Both the position numbers and the translations under genes were made by a program. Below are positions 43,158 through 52,500 of a DNA stretch of 64,000 nt, in pieces. The DNA lies in assembly GCA_934754505.1 (NCBI GenBank), contig CAKVIE010000007.1, positions 1-64,000 on the forward strand, read 5' to 3'. Source of the DNA: an uncultured Candidatus Melainabacteria bacterium (lineage in GTDB: Bacteria > Cyanobacteriota > Vampirovibrionia > Gastranaerophilales > Gastranaerophilaceae). Numbering within the stretch: position 1 is the stretch's first letter; each line of letters starts with the position of its first letter. The notes below the pieces were generated by a model. It saw only the letters and a program-made list of their open reading frames with translations. It did no database searches and was not told the DNA's origin.

Positions 43158-45074
43158 TTACAAACCATGTTCCTGTTTAAAATTATCAATGTCTTGCAAA
43201 ATTTCTGTAATATCATAGTACTTATTTTGTTTACTGATAACAGCCCACGGAATAAATACCTCTTTATCCGAAATACTATATATATCAGAAAGAAAATTAT
43301 TTGACATATTTTCCGAATCGTAAGAAAGAATCATTTTGTCAACAGAATAATTTTCGGACAACAAAATTGAAAGAGGTATCGTAAGATAATTTGCACCATA
43401 ATACAAACCTGTATCCCAATTTTGAAGAGCTTTATTTTCTTGTTCAACATAAATTCTGCCTTGATAAGAATTTAAAGCTGTTTTAATAAAATCATAATTT
43501 TTCTTCCATATTATCGAAAAATAAGATGAACATATTGAAATAAAAATCACATGCAATAAAACGATTGTTAATAAGTTTTTTACAGAAAAACCTTGATTAT
43601 CTTTACAGACTTTTTCATCTTTAGAATTCAATTCAGCATTTTCAACAGATTTACGAATTATTGAAAAATACAGAATAGTTATACTTAAAAGAATTAAAGA
43701 GAACAAGTGTATAAATACATATTTCGAAATCTGTATCGTACATAAAGAATAAGTAAAATATATCAAAAATATAAATAAGGTTTTAATTGTTCCGTTGCAA
43801 TAATCAATTTTTTCTTTATTATCATTTAATTTTTCGACCTGTATATAATCGAAAATCATATAACCGGAGAGAAAAAACAAAATTGCAAACGGTAAAACAT
43901 ATTCAAAAGCTGTTTTATCAAGAACGAAAATTCCAATTGCCGCAGATAAATATAACACAGTCAATAAAACTAATAAAAATATCGGCATTTTACGGTTTTC
44001 GACAAATAAATTTTTAATACCCGATGACAAAGTTAATAATTTATTTTCATCTTTCGGTAAATGATTATAAGCTCCAACAACAGCAGCAACAATCAAAAAG
44101 ACAGATGTAATTACCGGAACAATAATGTTGAAAAGCAATTCAAAATCGGTACCCGATAAAGAAAATATAAAAACTCCGGGAGTTTTGAAAATGTTGTACA
44201 AAACAATTGAATATAATATCAGCATTACAGCCAAAGCTTTTTTGTTGAAAGATTGGTTAATAAAAATCAAGCAAACACCGATTGCTGATACAATATATAC
44301 AGGATTTGTATATAATTTAAAATCATGAATATTATTCATTAAATTAGTATAAAAATTATTAAAAGCATATAAATTCATACAATATTGCACGCTTATTGTA
44401 TATAAAGCAGCTATGAAAATCATTACGGCACTAAAAATTTTCAGATTTTTATTTTCAACTTTGGGATTAATAGCAAGATAAAGCATAACAGCTATAAAAT
44501 AAACTATACCCAAAAGCATATTTACTTGAGAATTGGCAAACTGCAAGGACAACAAAAAAGCGAGAAAAACATAATCTTTTGTTTTATATTCCAAACCCGA
44601 ATTTAAATATTGAACGAGCAAAAGGAATACTTGCAATCCGAGAATTTGATTCATTAAATTTTGTAAAAATACAAAACTAAAACTCGGTATTATTGCAAAC
44701 GCATATATAAAAAGTTGAAAATAGAAAAAAGCCTTTTGATTTGATTTATTTGCTAATTTGTAGCTTGCAAATAACAACAAAAGCGGATACAAAAGGTAAC
44801 AAACACCGAAAATATTGACCATTGTCATTTTATTTGAAACAAAAAATTGAGCTATATAGAACGGTATTTTAAATATTAAATCAGTCATAAACGCAGTACT
44901 TGCGTTGAAATTCAAGCTTTCAATATTTTTGAATATTACCAAAGCTCCGACAGTACCTGTATTTTGCAAATAAGCAGAAGTTGTAAAGACAAAAATCATA
45001 TTAATTAAACAAGCTAATGCAGCAATTATTGCTAATAAAAAAACTCTGTTTTTTAAAACATTCTTGAAGTCCAT
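43158..45074 (-). CDS. Polytopic membrane protein of the polysaccharide locus
   Basis: 638 residues, about 14 membrane segments spread along the chain, and a short soluble C-terminus with YYGANYLTIPLSILLSENYS. I recognise no family. AGGAG precedes the ATG. It shares general layout with the membrane proteins at 9246 and 14349 and could be a GT-C transferase or polymerase. Only 3 bp separate it from the fusion glycosyltransferase, so both act in one process. Confidence 0.6.
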   Translation of the reverse strand: MDFKNVLKNRVFLLAIIAALACLINMIFVFTTSAYLQNTGTVGALVIFKNIESLNFNASTAFMTDLIFKIPFYIAQFFVSNKMTMVNIFGVCYLLYPLLLLFASYKLANKSNQKAFFYFQLFIYAFAIIPSFSFVFLQNLMNQILGLQVFLLLVQYLNSGLEYKTKDYVFLAFLLSLQFANSQVNMLLGIVYFIAVMLYLAINPKVENKNLKIFSAVMIFIAALYTISVQYCMNLYAFNNFYTNLMNNIHDFKLYTNPVYIVSAIGVCLIFINQSFNKKALAVMLILYSIVLYNIFKTPGVFIFSLSGTDFELLFNIIVPVITSVFLIVAAVVGAYNHLPKDENKLLTLSSGIKNLFVENRKMPIFLLVLLTVLYLSAAIGIFVLDKTAFEYVLPFAILFFLSGYMIFDYIQVEKLNDNKEKIDYCNGTIKTLFIFLIYFTYSLCTIQISKYVFIHLFSLILLSITILYFSIIRKSVENAELNSKDEKVCKDNQGFSVKNLLTIVLLHVIFISICSSYFSIIWKKNYDFIKTALNSYQGRIYVEQENKALQNWDTGLYYGANYLTIPLSILLSENYSVDKMILSYDSENMSNNFLSDIYSISDKEVFIPWAVISKQNKYYDITEILQDIDNFKQEHGL

Positions 45075-45121
45075 AAATATACTCCTTTTGTGAAAATATT
45101 ATCACAATAAAAGCAAAATAT

Positions 45122-45514
45122 TCAAGGATTGTTTCTTATTATTACAAAGTTTAGAAACACGGCAAAAATGCACCAAATAAAATAAGGCAGAAACAAGAAT
45201 GCCGCAACTGCGGAAATTTTTTGAAAGAATAAAAAGCAAAGTCCCACGACAAAAGCCAATATTACCGCAACATAAAAAGCATACTTTATATTTTCGCAAA
45301 GGAAAAATACAACCGGCCAAAGAATATTCAAAAAAAGCTGCAACATAAACAAAGCCAAAGCATAGAGTTTCAAAGTATTATTCTCTGCAAACAAAATCAA
45401 TAAAAGCGATACAAACATCAACAAATAAAGGATTGACCATACGTATTTAAAAACAGCAGGCCTCGGCGTTATAGAAGGTAAATTTAAAGACTTGTAAAAA
45501 TCATTAACGAACAT
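45122..45514 (-). CDS. tspO: TspO/MBR family membrane protein
   Basis: 130 residues with five membrane segments. Family positions are kept: TPRPAVFKYVWSILYLLMF near the N-terminus, NILWPVVFFLCENIKYAF in the middle, and PYFIWCIFAVFLNFVIIRNN at the end. TspO proteins bind tetrapyrroles and other hydrophobic ligands and modulate stress responses. I use the ATG at 45514; the frame extends five codons to a TTG. No clear ribosome binding site is seen. It lies 47 bp upstream of the membrane protein gene and may begin that operon. Confidence 0.8.
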   Translation of the reverse strand: MFVNDFYKSLNLPSITPRPAVFKYVWSILYLLMFVSLLLILFAENNTLKLYALALFMLQLFLNILWPVVFFLCENIKYAFYVAVILAFVVGLCFLFFQKISAVAAFLFLPYFIWCIFAVFLNFVIIRNNP

Positions 45515-45589
45515 AAATGAATAATACAAATATTTTCTTCTTCTTTCATTGGCTAAACGGGCAATAATTTATAAAAATTAATAAAAAAA

Positions 45590-45618
45590 TGGGCATAATA
45601 GAAATTTTAATGTATAAT
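45590..45618 (+). promoter_or_regulatory. Probable promoter of atpD-atpC
   Basis: TATAAT (45613-45618) with TG directly before it, and a weak -35 TGGGCA 17 bp upstream. The atpD start is 32 bp downstream. Confidence 0.5.
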
Positions 45619-45638
45619 AAGCATAAAGTAATGACTGA

Positions 45639-47060
<1,422 letters not shown>

Positions 47061-47072
47061 TAGAGGCAATTA

Positions 47073-47486
47073 ATGTCAGATAAAAAAATACATTTAAAAA
47101 TAATAACTCACGAAAAAATCGTTTATGAAAACGATATTGATGAGCTTTATTGTACAGGTATAGACGGTTCTTTCGGAATATTACCTGACCATACTCCGTT
47201 TATGAGTGCATTGGCAATCGGTGTTGCAAAAGCTGTTACAGACGGAAAAAATGACTATATTGCAGTTATAGGCGGTGTTTTGCAATTTATGAATAACAAT
47301 GCGGTAATTCTTTCGGAAGAAGCAGAAAACGGGAAAGACATTGATTTAACCGTTGCAAAAGCCGAAAAAGAAAGACTTGAAGCAAGAATCGGCTCACCCG
47401 AAGCACAAAAGAATATACAAGCAGAAAATAAAGCATTGGCAATGGCTCTTGCTAAATTTAAAGCAGCTATGAATGAAACAAAATAG
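47073..47486 (+). CDS. atpC: F1Fo ATP synthase subunit epsilon
   Basis: 137 residues. The beta-sandwich has VYENDIDELYCTGIDGSFGI and LPDHTPFMSALAIGVAKA, and the C-terminal two-helix arm begins near residue 90 (TVAKAEKERLEARIG). It connects F1 to the rotor ring and can inhibit ATP hydrolysis. It starts 12 bp after atpD. Confidence 0.95.
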   Translation: MSDKKIHLKIITHEKIVYENDIDELYCTGIDGSFGILPDHTPFMSALAIGVAKAVTDGKNDYIAVIGGVLQFMNNNAVILSEEAENGKDIDLTVAKAEKERLEARIGSPEAQKNIQAENKALAMALAKFKAAMNETK

Positions 47487-47496
47487 GAGAGTATTT

Positions 47497-48024
47497 ATGG
47501 GATTTTGGAAAAACGTAAAACAAACAATGACTAACCTTTCTTTCAAAGGACGTTCATCAAGAAAAGAACTCATACATTATGTCATTTTTAGTTTCTTATG
47601 GGGAATTATTTCCGGACTTTTTTGTTTCTTTCCAATATTTTTTTCTGTCGGACTTTCAGTTGCACAAACAGGAAAGATTGATTTTACAAATATTTCAACA
47701 GGTTTCATTATCTATGCAATAATTTCAATCTTTATTGTCTTAACTGTTGGAATTTGGTTATTTATTGCAAATATAACTCTTTATGTAAGACGTTTTCACG
47801 ACTTAAATTACAGTGGTTGGGCATATTTTATTTACTGTATAATCGTTTTTGTAATAACTCTCGGACCACAAAAATATCAATCACTTTGTTCAACAATATC
47901 ATCACTCTTAGGTTTTGCATTAATGGTATTTTTAATGTCTGCAAAAGGTACATACGGACCAAACAAATACGGAGAATCAAAGCTCCCTGAAGAAATCACA
48001 ACGCAACCCGCTCAAGAAGCTTAA
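47497..48024 (+). CDS. DUF805 family membrane protein
   Basis: 175 residues with four membrane segments. The family marks are present: FKGRSSRKELIHYVIFSFLW near the N-terminus and VRRFHDLNYSGWAYF in the middle. The start at 47497 has AGGAGA 6 bp before it; an in-frame ATG eight codons upstream lies inside atpC. Function is unknown for the family. It follows atpC by 10 bp and may be read through from the atp promoter. Confidence 0.85.
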   Translation: MGFWKNVKQTMTNLSFKGRSSRKELIHYVIFSFLWGIISGLFCFFPIFFSVGLSVAQTGKIDFTNISTGFIIYAIISIFIVLTVGIWLFIANITLYVRRFHDLNYSGWAYFIYCIIVFVITLGPQKYQSLCSTISSLLGFALMVFLMSAKGTYGPNKYGESKLPEEITTQPAQEA

Positions 48025-48025
48025 T

Positions 48026-48040
48026 AACACTATTAGTTGC
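48026..48040. repeat. Variant copy of the iterated palindrome
   Basis: AACACTATTAGTTGC, directly after the DUF805 stop codon. Confidence 0.55.
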
Positions 48041-48055
48041 ATATAAATGTTTTAC

Positions 48056-48086
48056 AAAATACCTCGTTAAAAGCGAGGTATTTTAA
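48056..48086 (+). terminator. Rho-independent terminator after atpDC-DUF805
   Basis: AAAATACCTCG (48056-48066, one mismatch at the base) pairs with CGAGGTATTTT (48074-48084). Confidence 0.8.
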
Positions 48087-48091
48087 TATAT

Positions 48092-48106
48092 AACACGATT
48101 AGTTTT
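48092..48106. repeat. Degenerate copy of the iterated palindrome
   Basis: AACACGATTAGTTTT, similar to the copy at 2554. The 258-bp gap between the two DUF805 genes holds three such variants and a terminator. Confidence 0.45.
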
Positions 48107-48170
48107 ATTTTATGACATCAGAGAATAAAATACAAATGCGGATAAGCATTTATATTTACTCTCAAGCAAT

Positions 48171-48185
48171 AACACTATTAGTTGT
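48171..48185. repeat. Variant copy of the iterated palindrome
   Basis: AACACTATTAGTTGT. Its first 14 bases equal those of the copy at 48026. Confidence 0.55.
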
Positions 48186-48282
48186 TTTATTGTTTAAAAA
48201 TAAAAAAAACGGGTACTATAAATATAGCAAAGCCCACATACTTATTCATCGACCGATTATTAGTCAATATAGGAGAATATAT

Positions 48283-48813
48283 ATGATAACATCGTTCGTT
48301 AAAACTATGTGTGATTTTTCATTCAGAGGACGTTCCACGTCAAAAGAATTTTTAAATTTTACAATGATATGGTTATTAATCACTTTATTGGCATCAACAT
48401 TTATTTTGACAATGGGTATTTCTGTATTCGGAATAGGTTATAACGCAAGCGGAGAGTTAATAATTTCAGGCAATATGAGGGCACTTGGAATATTACCGAT
48501 AGCGATTATGTCGTTATTAACGGCTTGTTTTATAATGTTTCAAATTTGGGCATTTATATCAGCGTCATTACTTTCGATAAGACGTTTACACGATATTAAT
48601 TTTTCGGGAGTATGTTATTGGGTTTGGATTTCCGCAATTTTGTTTTTAGCAGTCGGAGAATGTTCGCTTCTTACGGCAATTTTATTCTACTTTGTAACAG
48701 GCGGAGTTATTGTGCTTGCTTCAGCTAAAAGCTATACAAAACCGAATAAATATGGTAATGTTATAAAAACAGATATTTATCTCGGATTAAAAAATGGACA
48801 AGCAATCTATTAA
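48283..48813 (+). CDS. DUF805 family membrane protein, second copy
   Basis: 176 residues, four membrane segments. FSFRGRSTSKEFLNFTMIWL and IRRLHDINFSGVCYWVWISA align with the same positions in the neighbour at 47497, so the two arose by duplication. AGGAG at 48271 points to the ATG at 48283; the frame stays open further upstream through repeat-rich DNA, but that part does not look like protein. Function unknown. Confidence 0.85.
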   Translation: MITSFVKTMCDFSFRGRSTSKEFLNFTMIWLLITLLASTFILTMGISVFGIGYNASGELIISGNMRALGILPIAIMSLLTACFIMFQIWAFISASLLSIRRLHDINFSGVCYWVWISAILFLAVGECSLLTAILFYFVTGGVIVLASAKSYTKPNKYGNVIKTDIYLGLKNGQAIY

Positions 48814-48952
48814 CGAAAAAACTAAGAAAACAAAAAAAGTTAATATAAAAAATATGGGCGTAAATATTGACAAAAACGAGTATTATGAAATCGTTTTGTC
48901 TAATTCCGCACACCCTGAAGACACCTACAACAGAAGATTTAAGGGCTATTAA
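48794..48952 (+). CDS. Small basic protein of unknown function (52 residues)
   Basis: Open frame of 52 codons that begins 20 bp inside the DUF805 gene and ends 1 bp before the convergent antiporter gene. The N-terminal half is lysine-rich (MDKQSINEKTKKTKKVNIKN), followed by NEYYEIVLSNSAHPEDTYNR. It fills the space exactly between two genes and uses ordinary codons, which favours a real gene. No family is recognised and no strong ribosome binding site is seen, so it would depend on coupling. Confidence 0.5.
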   Translation: MDKQSINEKTKKTKKVNIKNMGVNIDKNEYYEIVLSNSAHPEDTYNRRFKGY

Positions 48953-50329
48953 TTAAAATAAAACAGCGGCTAATAAAGCAAAAACAATTAACGGTATATT
49001 GTAGTGCAAAAATGTCGGAATGCAGGTATCTTTAATGTGATTGTGCTGACCGTCGGCATTAAGACCTGCAGTAGGACCGAGTGTTGTATCAGAAGCAGGA
49101 GAGCCTGCATCACCAAGAGCAGCGGCAGCAGCCAAAATTACGATTGTTGCGGATACCGAAAATCCTGCACTTTGGCAAATGGGAACAAATAATACAGCCA
49201 AAATCGGAATTGTACCAAACGATGTACCTATACCGATTGTTATAAAAAGCCCGACTATAAGCATCAAAACAGCCGCAATGAGTCTATTGCCCTGCATTAA
49301 TGGTTGAATTGCACTTATCAAAGATTCAACACTTCCTGTTGATTGCAATACCATTGCATAACCTGCTGCAATTAGCATTACAAATGCGATATAACCCATC
49401 AAGCCAACACCTTCATCTATCATTTTGTCTGTTTTTTCATGGCTTATAACACCTGTTGCAAAAATAATTGTCAAACCTGCAATAGCACCTAAAGGCAAAG
49501 ACTTTGTTATAATTTGTGTCATAAATGTAACAAATGCTGCAAATAAAGTTATCGCATGTTTTTTAGTAAACTCAAGCGAACTATTGTCCTCAACAACTTC
49601 AACATGCTCATTTTCATAAATTCTCGGTTTGCGATAGGTGATGAAAACGGAAATTAACAACCCCGATAACATAGCAAGACCTAATATCCATACGGATTTC
49701 CAAATTTCGTCCGTAGATACGGGCATGCCGTAACGAGTTAAATTATCAGCAATTAAGCCCTGAAAAATAAGACCAAATCCTGCAGGGATAACGATGTATG
49801 GAGTTTTTAACCCGAAAGCCAAAGCACAAGCAACAGCACGTCTGTCTATTTGTAATTTATTCATCAAACCCAATAAAGGCGGAATTAAAATCGGGATAAA
49901 TGCAATGTGAACAGGAATAAGGTTTTGTGAAAATACTGCAATGACTGTCAAAATCAAAATCAAAAAATATTTATTATTTCCGACAACTTTTGATATTCTG
50001 TCAGCCAAAACTCTTGTCAAACCTGTATGCATCATAGCAGCCGCAAAAGTTCCCAATAAAATATAACTTAAAGCGGTTTCCGAATTTCCACCCATGCCCG
50101 AAACGAAAGTTTTCATAATATCACCGAACGGGACATTTGCCAAATGGGTTAAAATATCAGAGAACGACCAATGTTCAGAAATCATCAAATCGATAGGAAT
50201 ATAAGCCATGACACCTGCAATTATTGCAGCCAAAATCAAAGCCAATAAGACGTTGACCTTTCTCACGCATAGAATGCATAAAAGCACTACAGAAATTATT
50301 ACAGGATTAAATAAAATACTTATACTCAT
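48953..50329 (-). CDS. Na+/H+ antiporter family protein (NhaC-like/YuiF)
   Basis: 458 residues with about 12 membrane segments. Two inverted halves show QNLIPVHIAFIPILIPPLL in the first, and IGTSFGTIPILAVLFVPI and GDAGSPASDTTLGPTAGLNADGQ in the second. The latter is characteristic of the Na_H_antiporter (YuiF) family within the ion transporter superfamily. It probably exchanges Na+ for H+, or carries a small organic acid. Its end abuts the small gene at 48794. Confidence 0.85.
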   Translation of the reverse strand: MSISILFNPVIISVVLLCILCVRKVNVLLALILAAIIAGVMAYIPIDLMISEHWSFSDILTHLANVPFGDIMKTFVSGMGGNSETALSYILLGTFAAAMMHTGLTRVLADRISKVVGNNKYFLILILTVIAVFSQNLIPVHIAFIPILIPPLLGLMNKLQIDRRAVACALAFGLKTPYIVIPAGFGLIFQGLIADNLTRYGMPVSTDEIWKSVWILGLAMLSGLLISVFITYRKPRIYENEHVEVVEDNSSLEFTKKHAITLFAAFVTFMTQIITKSLPLGAIAGLTIIFATGVISHEKTDKMIDEGVGLMGYIAFVMLIAAGYAMVLQSTGSVESLISAIQPLMQGNRLIAAVLMLIVGLFITIGIGTSFGTIPILAVLFVPICQSAGFSVSATIVILAAAAALGDAGSPASDTTLGPTAGLNADGQHNHIKDTCIPTFLHYNIPLIVFALLAAVLF

Positions 50330-50374
50330 ATATTAAGTGTATCATAAACAATTTATAATTACAAAAGAAAATAA

Positions 50375-50389
50375 AAAACTAATAGTGTT
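50375..50389. repeat. Iterated palindrome, one mismatch, next to a -35 box
   Basis: AAAACTAATAGTGTT, 1 bp before the -35 element of the XRE gene promoter. Confidence 0.7.
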
Positions 50390-50390
50390 A

Positions 50391-50419
50391 TTGACTATTA
50401 TAAGCAATCGAGATAAGAT
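50391..50419 (+). promoter_or_regulatory. Promoter of the XRE regulator gene
   Basis: TTGACT (50391-50396), 17 bp and TAAGAT (50414-50419). Transcription should start about 3 bp before the ATG at 50429, so the mRNA would be leaderless or nearly so. No ribosome binding site is present, which agrees. Confidence 0.65.
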
Positions 50420-50428
50420 ATTTTTGTT

Positions 50429-50653
50429 ATGGAAAAAGAATATATAGAAAAAGTATTAAATAAAATAAAAGATTTACGCAATTCATCAAACATGAAACAA
50501 GCAGAAATTGCGGCAAAAGCAGGCTTTACAACATCGTATTACGGAATGATTGAAAGAGGCAGCAGAACTTTAAGTTTGGAATACCTTTGTAAAATCGCAA
50601 AAGCATTTGATTGCGATGTAGTTGATTTGCTTATGATGTGTGAAAACGACTAA
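50429..50653 (+). CDS. XRE family transcriptional regulator
   Basis: 74 residues, little more than a Cro/C1-type helix-turn-helix: IKDLRNSSNMKQAEIAAKAG for the first two helices, FTTSYYGMIERGSRTLSLEY for the recognition helix, then LCKIAKAFDCDVVDLL. It lacks an effector domain. A copy of the iterated palindrome touches its promoter, making this protein a candidate to bind it. It is convergent with the next gene and shares a terminator, so the pair is not a toxin-antitoxin operon. Confidence 0.88.
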   Translation: MEKEYIEKVLNKIKDLRNSSNMKQAEIAAKAGFTTSYYGMIERGSRTLSLEYLCKIAKAFDCDVVDLLMMCEND

Positions 50654-50665
50654 TACACACAAAAG

Positions 50666-50707
50666 CAGCAAATAAAAACTTGGAAAATTTCAAGTTATTT
50701 TTTGCTG
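50666..50707. terminator. Bidirectional terminator
   Basis: A 17-bp stem with two mismatches (50666-50682 with 50691-50707) around GAAAATTT, with A/T runs on both sides. It lies between convergent genes and can end both transcripts. Confidence 0.85.
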
Positions 50708-50713
50708 AAATAA

Positions 50714-50995
50714 TTACGGACAAATTGATTCCCAATCGATATCGTCTTCATCAGGCTCGCCGGGTTCTTTAATTTCACAATCATCATCGGAAAGCATAAC
50801 CATAAGAGTCCAACGGAGTTGTTTTTTGTAATTGGCTCTTGCGGCTTCTTGCGTTTTGGCACAAAAAGCAAAACTCGGTATTTCCTTGATTTCAATATAA
50901 TGGTATATATTGCCGTTAAAATCCAAATCTGTGCCCTCGATTAATGTCCAATCAAGGTTCATATAATATTCAATATCTTTTTTTTCTTTACTCAT
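50714..50995 (-). CDS. Small acidic protein of unknown function
   Basis: 93 residues. A strand-helix pattern in YHYIEIKEIPSFAFCAKTQEAARANYKKQL recalls HicB-like partial RNase H folds, and the tail is very acidic (EIKEPGEPDEDDIDWE). No HicA toxin is beside it, so I do not call it an antitoxin. Its start overlaps the GerMN gene by 8 bp, making it the last gene of the long glyA-infB operon. Confidence 0.6.
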   Translation of the reverse strand: MSKEKKDIEYYMNLDWTLIEGTDLDFNGNIYHYIEIKEIPSFAFCAKTQEAARANYKKQLRWTLMVMLSDDDCEIKEPGEPDEDDIDWESICP

Positions 50996-51605
50996 CTAAT
51001 GATTTCTCACTTAAAGGTTGTGAAACAGAGATACCTTCTCCGCCGATAATATCAGCCTGTCTGCCGTTTATATGCAAATATACAGGCTTATTTGTGTTTG
51101 CTAAAGCTGTTTTTATAAGCTGACGCATTCTTGAATAAATACTGTCAGAGCCGCCGCCGTATTCAAAAGCGGAATTGACATTGATAATGACTTTATCCGC
51201 AGAAGTTGTAATTGACAACACTTTGGAAGACGAAGGAATTTCCGAGTAAATTCCTTTTGCAGTTTCAGACTTTGTTTCACCTTTAAATAAAGCATTTACG
51301 GCAAATGAAAGTTTGTCGTTGCCTGACGGTAATTCTCTCGCAACAGGTTTTAAGAACTGAGTGCCGTTTTTATCAGTAGTCAAAAGATATATATAAACGG
51401 TTTCAACGGTTTTTGGCTGTTCTTCTTTAGGTTCTTCTTTTTGTTCAGGTTCTTCCGTATTTGACGGAGTTGGAACCTGTTCAACCTCTTCGTTTTGAGG
51501 ACCTATTACGGGCATTTTAAATTTTCCGCCGCCAAAAGTGTCATAGCCCCACCAAAGCGCCAAACAAATTACTATAAAAACTATAAATTTAGAAAAATTA
51601 TTCAT
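50988..51605 (-). CDS. Membrane-anchored GerMN domain protein
   Basis: 205 residues. One N-terminal membrane segment (about 7-25), a Pro/Glu/Gln-rich linker (about 40-70) and a GerMN domain (about 75-195), with LSFAVNALFKGETKSE, VIINVNSAFEYGGGSDSIY and LIKTALANTNKPVYLHING. GerMN domains occur in spore germination and in envelope lipoproteins of non-spore-formers, such as LpqB. Here there is no other spore gene, so an envelope role is likely. The start is 1 bp after the DUF2993-like gene. Confidence 0.8.
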   Translation of the reverse strand: MNNFSKFIVFIVICLALWWGYDTFGGGKFKMPVIGPQNEEVEQVPTPSNTEEPEQKEEPKEEQPKTVETVYIYLLTTDKNGTQFLKPVARELPSGNDKLSFAVNALFKGETKSETAKGIYSEIPSSSKVLSITTSADKVIINVNSAFEYGGGSDSIYSRMRQLIKTALANTNKPVYLHINGRQADIIGGEGISVSQPLSEKSLDE

Positions 51606-51606
51606 A

Positions 51607-52500
51607 TTACACCTTATTTGTTATAACACAATTTTTCGGAATAAGAAATACTCCTTTTATATGCAATTTATTATCTTTAATATAAATATCCGTGAAATCC
51701 AATTTACCATTGGCATTTTCGGCAAGTTCAACCGTGTAATTCAACGGGTTATTTTGAGTCAGCATAAGTAAAATTTTGTTTACATCTTTATACAATCTTC
51801 TATCAACACCTGAAATATATGTAAGAGTCGGACGTCCGTTTTTAACAGCAATACCTGTTGTTAAAGTTATTCTTGTATTGATTTTAAACATTCTGATTTC
51901 ACATATCACACGCAATTTGTTATTTTCGATTTTCCACAAAATATTATTAACTTTCACAACATTATGTCTGCCAATCGGATAAGTAAACAAATTTTTGTTT
52001 TGTGAATAAAAGTAACTCGTCATATAATTCAAATCATCATTGGTTAAAGACGTTTCAAATTTAACGGGAATATCATAAGGAAATCCTATCAAATCCTTTT
52101 TATACAAAAATCTGTTATAAGGACAAATGCTCTCCGCCTTGAAATCCGACAACGATACACCTTCAAATTTGATTTTTGAAGAAGTTATTTTCAATTTTTC
52201 AAACTCACCGTTTCGAAGTGCCTTTGCACTTTTTGTCTTTAATTGCAGCTTTATCGGTGATTTATAAGTCGCTCTCAAATATACTTGTGCAAATTTTTCA
52301 ACGGTTTTTCTTTCGAGAAAATCCACACCCGTAACCTTTTCAAGAAACATACCCTTTGTCGGATTATATTTTTCACAAGTATAACAACTCGAAGCAAATG
52401 CTGTTTGAGCATTAACAAAGAGCAATAACACTAATAGTGTTTTTAAACTATTGAAGAAAAACTTTTTTAATTTTAACAACTTTTTCACTACTTTCCGCAA
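51607..52500 (-). CDS. Exported DUF2993/LmeA-like protein
   Basis: 297 residues with a long basic N-region and a signal peptide or anchor (FFNSLKTLLVLLLFVNAQ). The body resembles LmeA/DUF2993 proteins, which are beta-rich, lipid-binding-like envelope proteins common in cyanobacteria and actinobacteria: LKTKSAKALRNGEFEKLKIT and IKFEGVSLSDFKAESI. The open frame begins at a TTG 53 bp inside truB; GTG (52488) is another possible start. A palindrome copy encodes TLLVL of the signal peptide. Confidence 0.65.
   Translation of the reverse strand: MRKVVKKLLKLKKFFFNSLKTLLVLLLFVNAQTAFASSCYTCEKYNPTKGMFLEKVTGVDFLERKTVEKFAQVYLRATYKSPIKLQLKTKSAKALRNGEFEKLKITSSKIKFEGVSLSDFKAESICPYNRFLYKKDLIGFPYDIPVKFETSLTNDDLNYMTSYFYSQNKNLFTYPIGRHNVVKVNNILWKIENNKLRVICEIRMFKINTRITLTTGIAVKNGRPTLTYISGVDRRLYKDVNKILLMLTQNNPLNYTVELAENANGKLDFTDIYIKDNKLHIKGVFLIPKNCVITNKV
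52427..52441. repeat. Iterated palindrome, exact copy in coding DNA
   Basis: AACACTAATAGTGTT, read on the minus strand as codons for TLLVL in the DUF2993-like protein. Confidence 0.8.

Noticed and set aside
50429..50995. Toxin-antitoxin pair made of the XRE protein and the 93-residue HicB-like protein
   Set aside because: The genes converge and share a terminator, and the second overlaps the GerMN gene of another operon; no toxin-like protein is present.
50988..51605. Spore germination protein
   Set aside because: The GerMN domain also occurs in envelope proteins of non-sporulating bacteria, and no other sporulation gene is in the window.
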